Assembly (NCBI GenBank): GCA_030278955.1
Contig: JAOANR010000002.1
Span: 2,108,001 to 2,172,000, forward strand
DNA: 64,000 bases
Direction: 5' to 3'
Origin: Hygrophila difformis
Taxonomy: Eukaryota; Streptophyta; Magnoliopsida; Lamiales; Acanthaceae
The notes under the pieces were generated by a model. That model was not told where the DNA came from and did not search any database. It saw nothing but the letters and a program-made list of their open reading frames with translations. Position 1 is the stretch's first letter, and every line of letters begins with the position of its first letter. This document shows positions 1-11,214 of this stretch, in pieces. The position numbers and the translations under genes are program-made.

Positions 1-1560
1 TGCAGTACCCGTTGTTGTTTCCATTCGGTGAAAGTGGATGGCATCAGGGTATAAAAAAAAATAAGCATAGAGCACCTGGAGCAGAACACTCAGTTATACG
101 TTCTGGTCCATTAGGGACTTCCAGTCCTGCTTCGTGTGCAGATGATCTTCTTGCGCATGAGGCACATTGTGAGTTCTTTGTCTTCTAACTATATGCTGTC
201 TCTCCAGTTTTCTAATTGTTTCCGTGTTTGATCTTTTTGCCTTCCTTCTACAGTGGCTGCAGCGGCCCCAACTGATTGTTCTTTTCTTTCGATAAGGGAG
301 TATTATGCATACATGTTCCAGATTAGGCATCATGATTCTCCCTATGTCCTACATTTTGGCCGGCTCACCCAGCAATTTTTTGTTGACCAGTACATAAAAA
401 TAGAAACCCAGCGTCTGGATTTTCACAGATCAAAGCAGGCAGACATTCGTAATGAGTTTCTTCAGGGCATCCAAGACTGTTATGCGAGTGGTGAGAAGGA
501 GGCTGCACACTGTGGTCAGCGGATGTACCTACCTCCATCGTTCATTGGTGGCTCGCGTGATATGCGCCGGAGGTATGTAGATGCAATGGCTCTTGTTCAA
601 CGCTTTGGTAAGCCTGATATTTTTTTAACAATGACATGCCATCCAAATTGGCCTGAAATCAAAGAGTTGTTAGTGCCTAATGAACAAATGCAAAACCGGC
701 CTGATTTAACTGCTCGTGTCTTCCATTCAAAGTTCCTGGAATTAAAACATGATTTAGTCCAGGCGAAATTTTTTGGTGAAGTCATTGCATATACGTATGT
801 CATTGAATTCCAAAAAAGAGGTCTACCGCATGCGCACATTCTGTTGATACTTGCTGCAGATTCCAAATTTTTTACAACTGATGAATATGATGCCTTTGTC
901 TCTGCTGAAATTCCTGATAAAAATGATAATCCATATTTGCATGGTTTAGTCAAAACTCATATGATGCATGGTCAATGTGGAGAATTAAATCCGACAAACA
1001 TTTGTATGCAGGCTGGTAGTGGTTGTTCTTACAGGTTCCCAAAAAAATTTTGCAGGGAAACGACAAAAGGCCATGATGCGTACCCTATTTATAGACGCCG
1101 GGATTCTGGGGTGACGGTTCGTGTCAGAGGGCAACAGTTGGATAACAGATGGGTTGTGCCCTATAATCCCTTTTTGTTGGCTAAGTATAATTGTCATATT
1201 AATGTGGAAATTTGTGCAACAGTCCATTCAATTAAGTACATTTATAAATACATTTATAAAGGACATGATAAAATACAATTTCATGTTGGTGCAGATAAAG
1301 ACTATCAGGGTGCAGATGAGATCAAGCAATACCAGTCTGCTAGATGGGTTTCACCTCCTGAAGCGGCCTGGAGGATTTTTAGATTCACGCTTTCTGAGAT
1401 AAAGCCTCCTGTTATTCACCTCCAGTTACATTTAGAAAATTTCCAGTGTGTTCACTTCAATGCATGCGAAAAGTTGGCAAATGTTTTGCGGAATCCTTTT
1501 AATCGAAAAACAATGCTTACTGAATTCTTCTTTATGAACAGGACAAAGCGCAGCGTCTGA
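1..1560 (+). pseudogene. Helitron Rep domain (relic 1, N-terminal half)
   Basis: This is the replication-initiator part of a plant Helitron transposase, which nicks DNA for rolling-circle transposition. The window opens inside the gene: the first bases read LQYPLLFPFGESGWHQGI, a conserved Helitron segment. A short intron (about 169–254, acceptor TTCTACAG) precedes the frame that begins with SIREYYAYMFQIR. Visible landmarks are GRLTQQFFVDQYIKIETQR, the HUH-type motif GLPHAHILLI (around 822–851) and the YIYKYIYKGHDK stretch (around 1237–1272) with the paired tyrosines. The frame breaks near 1540, where the conserved MNR motif is followed by an early stop. Homology resumes in another frame, so this is a dead copy. 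It differs clearly in sequence from the Helitron at 44659–56491 and so belongs to another family or is much older. Confidence 0.9.
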
Positions 1561-3579
1561 ACTTAGCATACCCTGACTTTCCAGCTCATTTTGTCTGGTA
1601 CCCGGACAAAAAAAATCTGGCAGTTCCGGAAAGGACATAGGGGTGCAATAGGTCGTGTAACCCTTGCGCATCCGTCAGAAGGGGAACGATACTACCTGCG
1701 GTTGTTATTAATGAAGGTGCGTTGTCCGACTTCGTTCCAAGATTTGTTAAGGTACCAGGGTCAGATTGCACAAACGTTCAAGGAGGCTAGCTGCCTCCGT
1801 GGTTTATTTGAAAATGATAACAGTCAAGAATTGTGCCTTCGGGAGGCTTCTGGCTTTAGCATGCCTTATACACTTCGTTGGTTTTTTTGCAACGGTGCTT
1901 GTTTATTGTGAGCCTCAAAACCCATGGGCCTTGTGGGAGATGTTTGAGGATTCGCTTTCTGAGGATTTTGTGAATATGCAGCTGCCAACATACCTTATCC
2001 GGAGTAAAGTCCTGAGTCAAATCGGTTTGTTCTTGCTTTCAATGGGGGAAAACCATAGAATCCTATAATTTAATTGACCATCAACTTCCCAATATTTTTC
2101 ATGAACATTATACAAAAGAAGTTGAAGCTGAAATGAATATTATTGTTCATCCTAATGACCTTGAAGCTATTCAACAATTGAATGAAGGACAGCGCGTTGC
2201 GTTTGAGAAAATTACTTCTGCTGTATATGGTGGCCAGAGCGGTGCATTCTTTGTAGATGGGCCTGGTGGAACAGGGAAATCGTTCCATTACAGAGCCTTG
2301 CTTGCGGATGTCCGTTCTAAAGGGTTTGTTGCCCTTGCCAATGTAAGCTCTGGGATAGCAGCTTCATTACTTCCCGGTGGTCGGACAGCTCGCTCTCGGT
2401 TTAAGATCCCAGTTGACAGTTCAAATGGGATGCATTGTCGGGTAAGTAAACAAAGTTCGTTAGCAAAATTGATCAGAGAAAGCAAGCTCATTTTATGGGA
2501 TGAGGTTACCATGTCTAACAAATCTGCAATCGAAGCCCTCAATGAGATGTGATGAGCATTGATGTGTTGTTTGGCGGTAAAGTTGTTCTTCTGGTGGGTG
2601 ATTTTCGACAGACGTTGCCAATTGTTAGGAATGGTAGTGAGGCTGATATAATTGCATCTTGCTTATTTCACTCTTCCCTTTGGCCTTCGTTTCAGACCAT
2701 CCATCTCACTGCGAATATGCGTGCTCGGTTTGACCCTGTTTTTACATTGTACTTATTGTGTGTGGGCAACGGAACCGAACCAATGGATATGCATTCTATT
2801 ATTGAAGTTCCACCTGATCTTTGTATCTTATATGAGGATGATTTATCCTCAGTTCAAAAATTGACTGACTTTGTGTATCCGTCTTTTGACAGTATGCAGG
2901 GTGTTGATTATGTTGCAAAGAATAGCACGCTCCTGAGCACAAAGAACTGTTACGTTGAAGAATTGAATTCCATGCTCATTCATCGATTTCCGGGCGAATT
3001 AATTGAATATTTTAGTCGAGATGAAACAGAGTCTCCTGAAAATCAAGCTGTTTATGAGGATCTACTGAATTCTTTGTCTCTGGTAGCCTTCCCCCGCATC
3101 GTTTAGCTTTGAAAGTTGGTGCACCAATCATCTTGCTGAGAAATTTGGATCCGACTCAAGGACTTTGTAACGGGACCCGCATGTTGGTAAAAAAACTATG
3201 CTCTAATGTTATCCATGCAACCATTTCTTTTGGTTAGTTCAGTGGTACGGATGTCTTCTTACATAGGATCCCCTTGAAAGTGCCTTCTGACTTGCAAATC
3301 CCTGTTCCTTTCAAGCGTGTCCAATTCCCGATTCGATTGTGTTTTGCAATGACAATTAATAATTCTCAGGGCCAAACCCTTGATCGTGTTGGAATTTATT
3401 TGAAAGAGCCTGTGTTTTCACATGGTCAGTTATATGTTGCTCTATCCCGTGTCCGGTCAGCATCTGACTTAAAAATTCTTATTTGTCCTACAGGTCAGCT
3501 AATTGGTTCAAACAGGACAAAGAACATTGTCTATAGAGAAATCCTTCAATCATCAGCTTTCGTATCACCCCCTGTGTAG
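1561..3579 (+). pseudogene. Helitron PIF1-like helicase (relic 1, C-terminal half)
   Basis: This is the continuation of the same Helitron transposase, in at least four frame blocks. The linker (about 1561–2070, with GRVTLAHPSEGERYYLRLLL) is split between two frames. The helicase proper starts near 2133. Walker A is GPGGTGKS (around 2259–2282) and Walker B is LILWDEVTM (around 2489–2515). A stop falls at 2550, and the next block carries GGKVVLLVGDFRQTLPIV. The last block (3274–3579) has RLCFAMTINNSQGQTL and GQLYVALSRVRS, typical PIF1 motifs V and VI. Multiple frameshifts and an in-frame stop near 3236 show it is inactive. A convincing 3' terminus (hairpin plus CTRR) could not be located downstream. 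Confidence 0.88.
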
Positions 3580-4099
3580 CTTACATTATTAATTTTCCTT
3601 TGGTTCCTATTTTGTCCCCTGCTTCATTTGTACCTTATATATTGTTGGCAATGGATACTCATTAACCCAACCTTGGCTGATGCGGGGTGAGGGTTATTGT
3701 TGCCAATGATTACTTTTAACATATTGTGACGTTGCTATTTTCTCCTTTGAACCCTGAACTCAGTTCTGCTTTTTACTTTTGTTGCCTGCTTACCCTGGAA
3801 AGGTATTTTCCTTTCACTCATGTTTTTTGTTTGCTTGTCTGTTCCTTTTGGATTATCAATTCTATGTGTGTGTCCTCAGTTTTGGTTAGTGCTCCATACA
3901 AGCTTGACTTTTTTTGGTTGTAAGAGATTCTGAAGTAACGTGCAAGAAACAGTTGTCCAGGAAATAAGTTGAAGTGTTCCCAAGTGCAGTTTCTACGGAC
4001 TATTATTTTCAATTATACTATGATGACATCTCCTTCTAGGGTTTCCTAGGAAAGGTTGCCAGGCTTTGAATAATACACATTATTAAAGTAACGAATACA
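3580..4099. other. Unassigned junction between Helitron relic 1 and the CACTA element
   Basis: No gene is visible in this 520-bp stretch. It should contain the 3' end of Helitron relic 1 and the lost left end of the CACTA element. Neither a GC-rich hairpin followed by CTRR nor a CACTACAAGAAA-type terminus can be found, so at least one end appears to be deleted or too decayed to recognise. Confidence 0.5.
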
Positions 4100-4104
4100 T
4101 CATA

Positions 4105-4880
4105 CCTGGAATTCTCCCCAATAGAACTCCTTCGTCTCTTTTGAAACCTTACCCCAGCTAATCCGATTTAAATCGGCACGTCTGGGATATATGTCGGTAA
4201 TCTTCCTAACGAAGGAGTTTGGGAAGTCAATACTGCCGGGCAATTCAAGTTAAAAATGAATTAGAAGTGATTAAATGAGATTAAAGCATTGGAGAATATA
4301 TTTAATATAACTTAATGTTATACAGCCAACTTACATCCCATCGCTCACTTTTGGCTCAAGGAGCACCCTGTCATTTCCATAATTTGCAACGGGAGGAGCC
4401 GGCTGAGCAGAGCCCACTGAACCTGAGATACAAACAAATGCAAAGAATAGGGGATGGGGATGGGAGTGTGTGGGGATGGGAGTGAGGGTGGTGTCTCTGG
4501 AACGGCCGTATCTGAATCAGGTACGCCTTGCTGCTCTTCCGCATCCGCCTGGGCAACTGAAATACAATGTGCAAGAATAGGGGAATACATAGTTGATTAG
4601 ATTCATATACTTCCTAATACAAGGCTCAACAGAAATACATTACTATTTTTACGTATACCTGCCATCCGTCGCCGAAATGCCTCCCTCGCCCTCCGTATCC
4701 TTGCCGCTTCCTCGGCTTTCGTAAGGGGCCGCTGTGGCATGTTAGAAGACGATCCACCCCCTCCGTCAGACATCTGAAATACATTATGGCAAATATTATT
4801 AGTATATAAACGATACACGGTGAAAAAAAACCATACAAGTGCGGAACATTAGTTATTGAATACAAATAGTTTATCACATT
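4105..4880 (-). pseudogene. CACTA second gene (TnpA / plant transposase-like), exon remnants
   Basis: Downstream of the transposase on the same strand are short exon-like blocks. One begins MSDGGGGSSSNMPQRPLTK and continues with an Arg/Ala-rich helix (around 4660–4774). One is Pro/Ser-rich (around 4450–4560). One, around 4335–4425, follows an acceptor-like CTCAG. The last (around 4105–4250) reads ITDIYPRRADLNRI then SWGKVSKETKEFYWGEFQ and ends at a GTATGA donor. The final block resembles the helical DNA-binding region of plant En/Spm-family second proteins, where a basic stretch is followed by a W..V and FYW..F pattern. The exon structure is inferred and the 3' end of the gene is missing. Confidence 0.55.
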
Positions 4881-5036
4881 TCAGATTATGAAGTCCTCGT
4901 CCGAAGTCTCCTGTGAGGGATCTTCGGGATCAGTGTCATCTACATTAGAATCAGTGTCAGCCGAGGATTCAGAGTCTGCATCGTCATCCGGCTGAAGGTC
5001 TACGTATTGGACGACGATATCTGTTAGTGCTCCCTT

Positions 5037-6898
5037 TCAGACGTGAAACTTGTCCATTGTATACACTGCCTTTGGATATTTCCCTGTGCAGGGGTCCCTA
5101 TGTAGTTCGGGTCTGTTACACAAGGCTACAATGTCCTCACGTGCCTTCGAATTGTCCTTAGACTTCCCCTGCACATCCATGACAGTATTGAATACATTTT
5201 CAAACACATTCTTCTCAATGTGCATGACATCCAAGTTGTGTCGAACCAAACTCGTCTTCCAATAAGGTAGATCCCAGAATATACTCCTCTTTTTCCATCC
5301 ACATGTCTTGCTTAATATTCTATTCTCTTCTTCTCCCCCTAATTCGGTTACACGCCGTAGGCCATGCATTTCTATATCCTCCAAGACTTCTTCGCCACCC
5401 CTATGCCTTGGGGGCATTCGATGCTCCTCCCGATCTTTTTTGAATTTGGACTTATCAACTCTAAAAGGATGGTTAGAGGGGAGGAACCTCCTGTGCGCAT
5501 CAAACCACGACTGTTTCCCACCCTCTTTAAGCCGTATAGATCTGTGTCTTCCATACAGACCGGGCATGCAGTTTTCCCATAAGTGCTCCAACCCGACAAC
5601 ATAGCATATGCCGGAAAATCTCCAATCGTCCACAACAAGGCCGCCTTCATCTGAAAGTTTTGTTTAGAAGATGTGTCGTATGTTGTTATCCCAACATCCC
5701 ATAACTCCAAAAGCTCGTCAATTAGGGGTTGTAAATAAACATCAATCCTCTGCTTTGGGCTTGATTTCCTAGGTATTATGCACGTCAAGAACATATATTC
5801 ATCCTTCATACACATATCAGGAGGGAGATTGTAAGGTGTTAATATAACGGGCCAGCATGAGTATTGAGAGCCCGATTGACCAAACGGTTGAAAGCCATCC
5901 GTACATAAACCCAATCTAACGTTCCGACCCTCCGTACCAAATTCTGGATGTATTGAATCAAAGTGCTTGCATGCCTTCGAGTCACAAGGGTGGCACATCT
6001 CCCCTGACGACCCATGATGATGTCCTACATGCCACTTCATATGCTTCGCGGTTGCCTCCGATGCATACAATCTCTTCAATCTGTTTTTAAGTGGAAAATA
6101 GAACATGTATTTCCGGGGAATTCGTGAATTCGAGTTTGATTCTCTATACCGAGACTCGTCACAAAACTTACATCTATCTAAGTCCGCATCATCGTGCCAG
6201 AATAACATACACCCTTTGCCACAACAATCAATTTTCTGAACAGGCAACCCCAATCCCTCTAGTAGTTTCTTAGCCTCATAAAAATTTTTGACCATAGTAT
6301 TATCCTCGGGGAGTGTGTCAATAATTAGTTGGCACAAAGTATCGAAGCACATCTCCGATAAGTTGTGTTCGGCTTTAATATTCAACAACCTCGCAATTGT
6401 GGACAGAAGGGTCATCTTCTTGCAGCCAGGCCACAAATCCTTGTCTGCCGCCTCCAACATACGGAAAAACAATTTCTCCTGTGTGTTAGGCTCCTCTGGA
6501 GGCCTCGGTACATCTTCATCCTCATGTGATACTGTGTCGGGGATACCAAATCCAGTTCCATCGCACAACATTTGTATGTAGTCACTTTCATGTGCCGATG
6601 ATGATGCTGTGCCCACATCATCCTCGTAGTAGCGACTAAATTGATGTGGCTCACCGTGACACGTCCACCTCTCGTAGTTGGAGACAAATCCATAACGCTT
6701 TAAATGATACCTAATGTCATCATCTACTTGATAAAATTTGTTCCTACATTTATTACACGAACACCTTAATCTTCCTTGGGCTCTATCCGCATCTGGGTTC
6801 TGATGAGACATCCTTATAAATAATTCAACTCCATTCTTAAATTCAGTAGTGAGTTCTCCAAGTTCACGGTAAGAGCGGTACATCCAACTTCGATCCAT
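5037..6898 (-). pseudogene. CACTA Tnp2-type transposase, frameshifted and C-terminally deleted
   Basis: This would cut and join the CACTA element. From the start MDRSWMYRSYR, residues 1–85 form the transposase-associated domain with conserved Cys/His (CSCNKCRN, RYHLKRYGF, WTCHGE). The Transposase_21 domain follows, with the CCGKGCMLFW segment, CKFCDESRY, the LKRLYAS.AT..MKWH block, LGLCTDGFQPFG, and WTIGDFPAYAMLSGWSTYGKT. The frame shifts near 5530, just after CPVCMEDTD. Homology continues in a second frame with QSWFDAHRRFLPSNHPFR and RHNLDVMHIEKNVFENVFNT and stops at 5037. The usual downstream half of the family (DUF4218 and DUF4216 regions) is absent. An acidic tail reading YVDLQPDDDADSESSAD follows the stop directly, so several hundred codons were deleted. 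Confidence 0.9.
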
Positions 6899-8370
6899 TC
6901 CTACGAATATTATAATACGTCCCTAAATTATATATTTCATGACTTCATCAAGGAATAGTTACAACTACACATATTAGTGATCACTCATTTGGCTTCAACA
7001 AATAATGGTTAGGCCTTGGTACTCGTTATGTATTTGAAAAATATTTTTAATTATCCTACTACCATACAAATCTTATATAGTGTTTTATAACTACTTATGA
7101 CATGGGTTGTAAGAATTGCAGTTAGAAATAGGGAGGTTAAAACAAAAATCAAACCATTGGACGTAATATTCTTTTAAAAATCAAAGTCCACAAATTGAAT
7201 AATAATAAATGAAAAAAATAAAAATAATTGGATTTAAAATAAACAAACTCATGAAAGTATATGTAATGAGCACGAATCAAATTATATTACCTTCCTCTGT
7301 AAGAGATATCAACAAATCGGCCGTTTAGTTGGATAATGCTTTCCCAAGTACTTCCCAAATGTGTCTTGTAATGAAATATTCGAAATTAGTAATTGCCATA
7401 AATGAATAAACAACATTACAACATCCAATCGATCCATATTGTTTAGCAAAATTTAAAAGCTACAAAACATACATTGAATTCATCTAAACTTGCAACAATA
7501 ACAAATCATATATCTACAATAACTACCCCATATCAAAGAAGTCATAAATTCCAACAATAACAACGTATAATCTTCACAATAATTAAACTTTCTCATACGA
7601 AGTCCAAATTGCACAAATCATATACGAAAATTCATCTACCCGATGACAATATGAATCCAAATACGTGCCCAGACAATCAAGACTCATAAAATTGATGCCC
7701 GAATACCACTAAACATAAATCTACCATATTCTCTAATTTCACAAACAAAGCATCAAACCAAAATCTACACTTCAATATTGCCAAATTACAATTAAGGCAC
7801 CAATTACAAGAACATAGGAGTGCAAAGAGGAGATTGCAATAACCAACAACAAAAAAAGAATTAAAAAAAAATTAAAACGGGACTGCCGCTGTTCACACAA
7901 ATTTCACAAAAAATTTCAAGAACACCAATCGAATGTACATTGTATTACACTAAATAGGACAACAATCGAATAGGTTACGGGAGAAATTTGATCAATCGAA
8001 TACCTTGTTCGAGTGTGAATCGGTAGAACTTGCAAGACTCGTCGGCTCGAAGCTGTTTCGGGGGGGTGGCTCGGAATGCGCTCTGACAGCGGCTCGACGG
8101 CGGCGAACGGCGGAGGTGTTGTTGAGGGGAGGCCGGAATCTATCAAAACCGCTCCCCAAACTTCGCATGAAATCCTCCTCGAGTGCGGGTGGGTGGAGGC
8201 GCTTGGTCGGACGGGGTGCTGTCGGCGGCGGCGGTCGGCGGAGGCATGGTCGGGGCTGGGGTCGGCGGGAGGCGGTAAGAAATGCCCGATCGGCGCTGTA
8301 AAAAGGGAAAGGGAGGGGGAGTTTATTTGGGGGCGTACGCGAACTGTAAGAGTTTGGGCAATTTTATTGC
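6899..8370 (-). other. CACTA 5' non-coding region
   Basis: Between the transposase start and the subterminal repeats lies AT-rich DNA (6899–7990) without coding signal, followed by a GC-rich block (about 8040–8300). Open frames in the GC-rich block look compositional. It probably contains the 5' leader, a first intron and the promoter of the transposase gene, as in related CACTA elements, but no splice sites are convincing. Confidence 0.5.
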
Positions 8371-8375
8371 CCTAG

Positions 8376-8583
8376 GTTCCCGACCGAAAACGCGGTCAGC
8401 GTTTAGGTCGGCATTCCCGACCGCACGCTTCGGGGTCGGGGATCTGGTCGGCGGTAAGTGCGGGTGTCACCAACGGATACTTTTTACCGACCGACTCCTC
8501 GGGGTCGGTGATTCGGTCGGGAATACCGACCGCATTCCTTCGGTCGGAAAATGCGATCGGTAATCCCGTAATTTCTTGTAGTG
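8376..8583 (-). repeat. CACTA terminal inverted repeat and subterminal repeats
   Basis: The final 12 bases are the CACTA terminal repeat. Inside it, about 200 bp are packed with copies of GGTCGG and its complement CCGACC in both orientations, for example around 8388, 8411, 8434, 8489, 8505 and 8540. Subterminal arrays of short direct and inverted motifs are the binding sites of the element's second protein in characterised CACTA elements. The binding role here is inferred from that. Confidence 0.8.
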
Positions 8584-9240
8584 CAAGTGAAAATAATGTT
8601 CTTTTACTGTCGGACCGTCTTTTCCAACAATACATTGTTGATCAGTACATTAAGATTGAAACCTAACGTTTAGATTTTTATCGAACAGAACAGTCCCAGA
8701 AAAATCATTGTCAAGAAACAATGCAAGGTATACAGGATGCATATAATATCCAAAGAATTCATGACTTAGGATCGATCGGAAAACCAATTGTGCTTCCCTC
8801 TTCTTTCATTGGTGGTCCTCGAGATATGCACCAACGCTATATGGACACCATAGCACTTGTACAGACCTTTGGCAAACCTGATTTCTTTCTAACTATGACA
8901 TGCAATCCACAAAGGCCCGAAATCCAATCTAATATCACAGCTCATGAACACACTACTAATAGACCTGACCTCATTGCTAGAATTTTCCGAATGAAACTTG
9001 AAGAACTTAAACATGATTTGTTCAAATGCCATCTCCTTGGCCAGGTTCGAGCATACTCTTATGTTATTGAATTCCAGAAAAGAGGCCTTCCTCATGTCCA
9101 TATGTTGCTCATTATGTATCCTGCATTCAAATTACAAAACCCCGAAACATATGATTCATTTATTTCAGCAGAACTCCCGAATGAAAATAATACATATTTG
9201 TTCACAACATATCCCTGTCATCGTAAAACTACCAATTTTA
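8584..9240 (+). pseudogene. Helitron Rep domain (relic 2), cut by the CACTA element
   Basis: The first bases outside the CACTA terminus already read Helitron protein: SDRLFQQYIVDQYIKIET, then an in-frame stop (CAA to TAA near 8663), then the long block from 8721. That block contains GKPIVLPSSFIGGPRDM, FGKPDFFLTMTCNPQ, and the HUH motif region FQKRGLPHVHMLLIM, where the second residue of the usual HAH is Val. The frame decays after NENNTYLF at about 9200. It is closer in sequence to the Helitron at 44659–56491 than to relic 1. Its upstream part should lie beyond the left end of the CACTA element but was not found. Confidence 0.88.
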
Positions 9241-9344
9241 AATAGTTTTAATTGGGCAAATATACTAAAGTATGGTGGAAGTCCATGTCATATAAATTAC
9301 AAAAGAATGAAGAAAAAAGAGATTGGGTTCTTACCATTTTTTAA

Positions 9345-9494
9345 GAGCCGAAGCCAGAAAAAGTGTGATAGAAGTCCATGTCACACAATTACAAAATAAT
9401 GAAGAAGAGAGATTGGGTGCAGGTGGGGAATTGAACCCTCAACTTTAAGGTTGAAAGAAATGGACTGGCCGCTTAAGCAAGTTATCGTGCCCGC
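9345..9494 (-). mobile_element. Possible tRNA-derived SINE, − strand
   Basis: On the − strand there is a tRNA-like head with an A-box-like TTGCTTAAGCGGCCAGT (9464–9480) and a B-box GGGTTCAATTCCC (9426–9438), spaced as in a tRNA. The unit is bracketed by near-perfect direct repeats TTCTTACCATWTTTTAA (9328–9344 and 9495–9510), which look like a target duplication. Part of its tail (GTCCATGTCA and neighbouring bases) recurs just outside, at about 9277–9330, suggesting an adjacent older copy. The acceptor stem does not pair well, so a working tRNA gene is unlikely. Confidence 0.5.
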
Positions 9495-9510
9495 TTCTTA
9501 CCATATTTTA

Positions 9511-9667
9511 ATTTACTATGTCTTATTGCCGCCAGTATTTTTACGATGATTGGCGATTTAATAAAACATAATTTTAGAAAGAATGGTAACAATGTTGTTA
9601 AATTGATCATGGAGATGGTGCTGTAATTTATGACGTGAGTATAGTTTTCCCTACCCTTAAGACCATA
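9511..9667. other. Short unassigned spacer
   Basis: AT-rich sequence without a recognisable gene or repeat lies between the SINE-like unit and the GATC-rich element. Confidence 0.4.
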
Positions 9668-10185
9668 GTTGTTAAGATCCCAATCCTGATCTTAGGATCC
9701 TACAATATTACGATCACACCTCTCTAAAACGATCTCGATCCTTGTAGGATCTTAAAATTAGTAAGATCCTGATCCTAATCGTAGAATGTTACGATCTTGT
9801 GGTCATAGTCCATTAAACGCTTCTACGATCTTACGATCATACCCTCTTAACCGCATAAAATTTTTGTAGGATTTTAAGATTTGAGATCAAAATAAGTCAT
9901 TTTCTTTAATTTTAAACTTAAAAAATTGTACTCCTTATGTATGAAATGTAAAAAAAAAATATGGAATTATTTTATATTTAATTATGATGCTTTTGTATTG
10001 TACTGTATGAATTAACTTGCATGATTCATAAACACACGAAAGAATGCTTTTACTTGTTAGTATGTAGTATAATTGAGTTTATCAATTATTGCAATTTCAT
10101 AAGATCTTATAATCCCGATTCGATCCTACGATCCCGATCTTGCAAACAGAAAAACGATCCCATATAGGATTTCGATCTTAACAAC
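9668..10185. mobile_element. Non-autonomous element with GATC-rich terminal inverted repeats
   Basis: The left end reads GTTGTTAAGATC (9668–9679) and the right end is its exact complement GATCTTAACAAC (10174–10185). Both arms continue inward as imperfect inverted repeats crowded with AAGATC, ACGATC and AGGATCC motifs. No coding capacity is visible in the 518 bp. No clear target duplication was found, so the superfamily is left open. A MITE-like derivative of a cut-and-paste transposon is the simplest reading. Confidence 0.55.
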
Positions 10186-10449
10186 CTTGCTTAAGAAGAC
10201 TACTTTTCCAAAAAGTTGAGTGATCTACAAAAATATAAACAAAATGATTGTTATGGTGATGGCAACATTTGTTGAATAATTAGCTCAAATGATGTTCAAT
10301 TTGAATCAACTTTTCAGAAAATTATATTCCCAATATTAGAATCAAGTAGAGCAATTCAAAAGATTGTAGAGAATCCCACGTTGAAAATTGGTTTTAAATT
10401 AGAAGCTCGTATATCTCGTTTAACATGGTAAATTGGTATTAGAATCATG
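10186..10449. other. Unassigned AT-rich stretch
   Basis: No gene, repeat or RNA could be recognised. It may belong to the LINE crumb that follows, because short open stretches lie in the same direction. Confidence 0.35.
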
Positions 10450-10610
10450 ACACTTGTATTGGGCATGTTATAAATAATGGAGATTCCTCCTTGCTAATAT
10501 GGGATGGATGGAATCGAGGTCAATCCATTCCTTACCAATTGGTTCTGAACTGTAAGCTCGTGTCCTTGTTTAACAATTCCCCCAAAAATTCCAGTACACA
10601 TATAATTTAA
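10450..10610 (+). pseudogene. Possible LINE (L1-type) C-terminal crumb
   Basis: One + frame reads CIGHVINNGDSSLLIWDGW followed by NRGQSIPYQL. This matches the G.G....W.D.W....PL signature that precedes the zinc-binding domain at the C-terminus of plant L1-type reverse-transcriptase proteins. Only about 50 codons are open. No reverse transcriptase motif and no poly(A) tail were found. The identification rests on one short signature. Confidence 0.35.
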
Positions 10611-10979
10611 TAATTCCACACAACAATGCAATTTATTCACAATAATTTAAAAAGAAAGCGTGACTGAAGGCTGAAGCATAACTCATTCTATGAACTAATA
10701 TATGGAACAAGTTGGGATGCAAGAGACTTGGAGTCTTGGATGCAACTAAAGTCCACGCATAGCTGGGTGTCAATGTCATAATAAAAACACTTTCATAAGT
10801 GTGTGCTTGGCATCATGCCGTTGAAGCTAAGAGAAAGAAGTGCATATCAGCTAATGTGTTTGACGCCAACAGTAGGATTGCGCGGTTGTGATTTTTAAGT
10901 TAATTTTTCGAATACTGTTTTCCATATCTCTCATGTATCTTCTCGAATTCAAAGACACTTGGGGTTCTTCCCAAAGCAA
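10611..10979. other. Probable 3' flank or UTR of the split host gene
   Basis: No coding signal is visible. The stretch lies directly downstream, on the − strand, of the inferred stop codon of the L18-family gene and would hold its 3' UTR and polyadenylation signal. No clean signal was picked out. Confidence 0.35.
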
Positions 10980-11214
10980 CTAATCTGCATTCATGCTAAA
11001 AGTAGGTGACAATTTTCAGACGAGAACCAGATTATATTTGAAACTAAGAAAACAGGAGCATACCTCTGCGGATATATCTCTGATGATATACTTGGCTTGA
11101 AATATTAGATGCAGAGTCCTCGTCTTCCCCCTCTTCAAGAATAAGTTTGACACCATTATTTTTCATGGCATTTACAATAGCCCATACCTTGGTGCGATTC
11201 TTGAAACCTTTCCT
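10980..11214 (-). CDS. Ribosomal L18p/L5e-family gene, 3' exons
   Basis: These are the last coding exons of a host gene. The larger exon (11064–11214) reads RKGFKNRTKVWAIVNAMKN followed by NGVKLILEEGEDED. This matches the C-terminal half of plant L18p/L5e-family proteins, which resemble the uL18 ribosomal protein. It ends at a good donor (AGAG then GTATGC). After a 79-bp intron with acceptor TGAATGCAG, the final exon supplies the stop codon immediately (10980–10982). The upstream acceptor (CGAG at about 11215) is weak. The N-terminal part is not next to it: a matching exon on the same strand lies at 57091–57295, beyond a cluster of nested transposons. Roughly 15–20 residues expected between the two halves were not located, so the gene may be damaged. 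Confidence 0.6.

Larger units (their letters stand above)
4100..8583 (-). mobile_element. CACTA (En/Spm) DNA transposon, − strand, left end missing
   Basis: The element carries a Tnp2-type transposase, exons of a second CACTA gene, a long non-coding 5' region and a well preserved terminus. The right boundary is exact: the terminal bases at 8572–8583 read, on the − strand, CACTACAAGAAA, the hallmark CACTA terminal inverted repeat. They are preceded by GC-rich subterminal repeats. The next three bases, CAA (8584–8586), are the expected half of a 3-bp target duplication. The matching left terminus was not found, so the element is truncated or rearranged on that side. The left limit given is approximate and marks the last recognisable coding exon. 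Confidence 0.85.

Noticed and set aside
8005..8375. GC-rich frames of about 98 codons at the CACTA 5' end
   Set aside because: Compositional and antisense to the element; no motif.
9421..9494. tRNA-like sequence on the − strand
   Set aside because: The acceptor stem and anticodon arm do not pair properly and it sits within a longer unit flanked by direct repeats. Treated as a SINE head.
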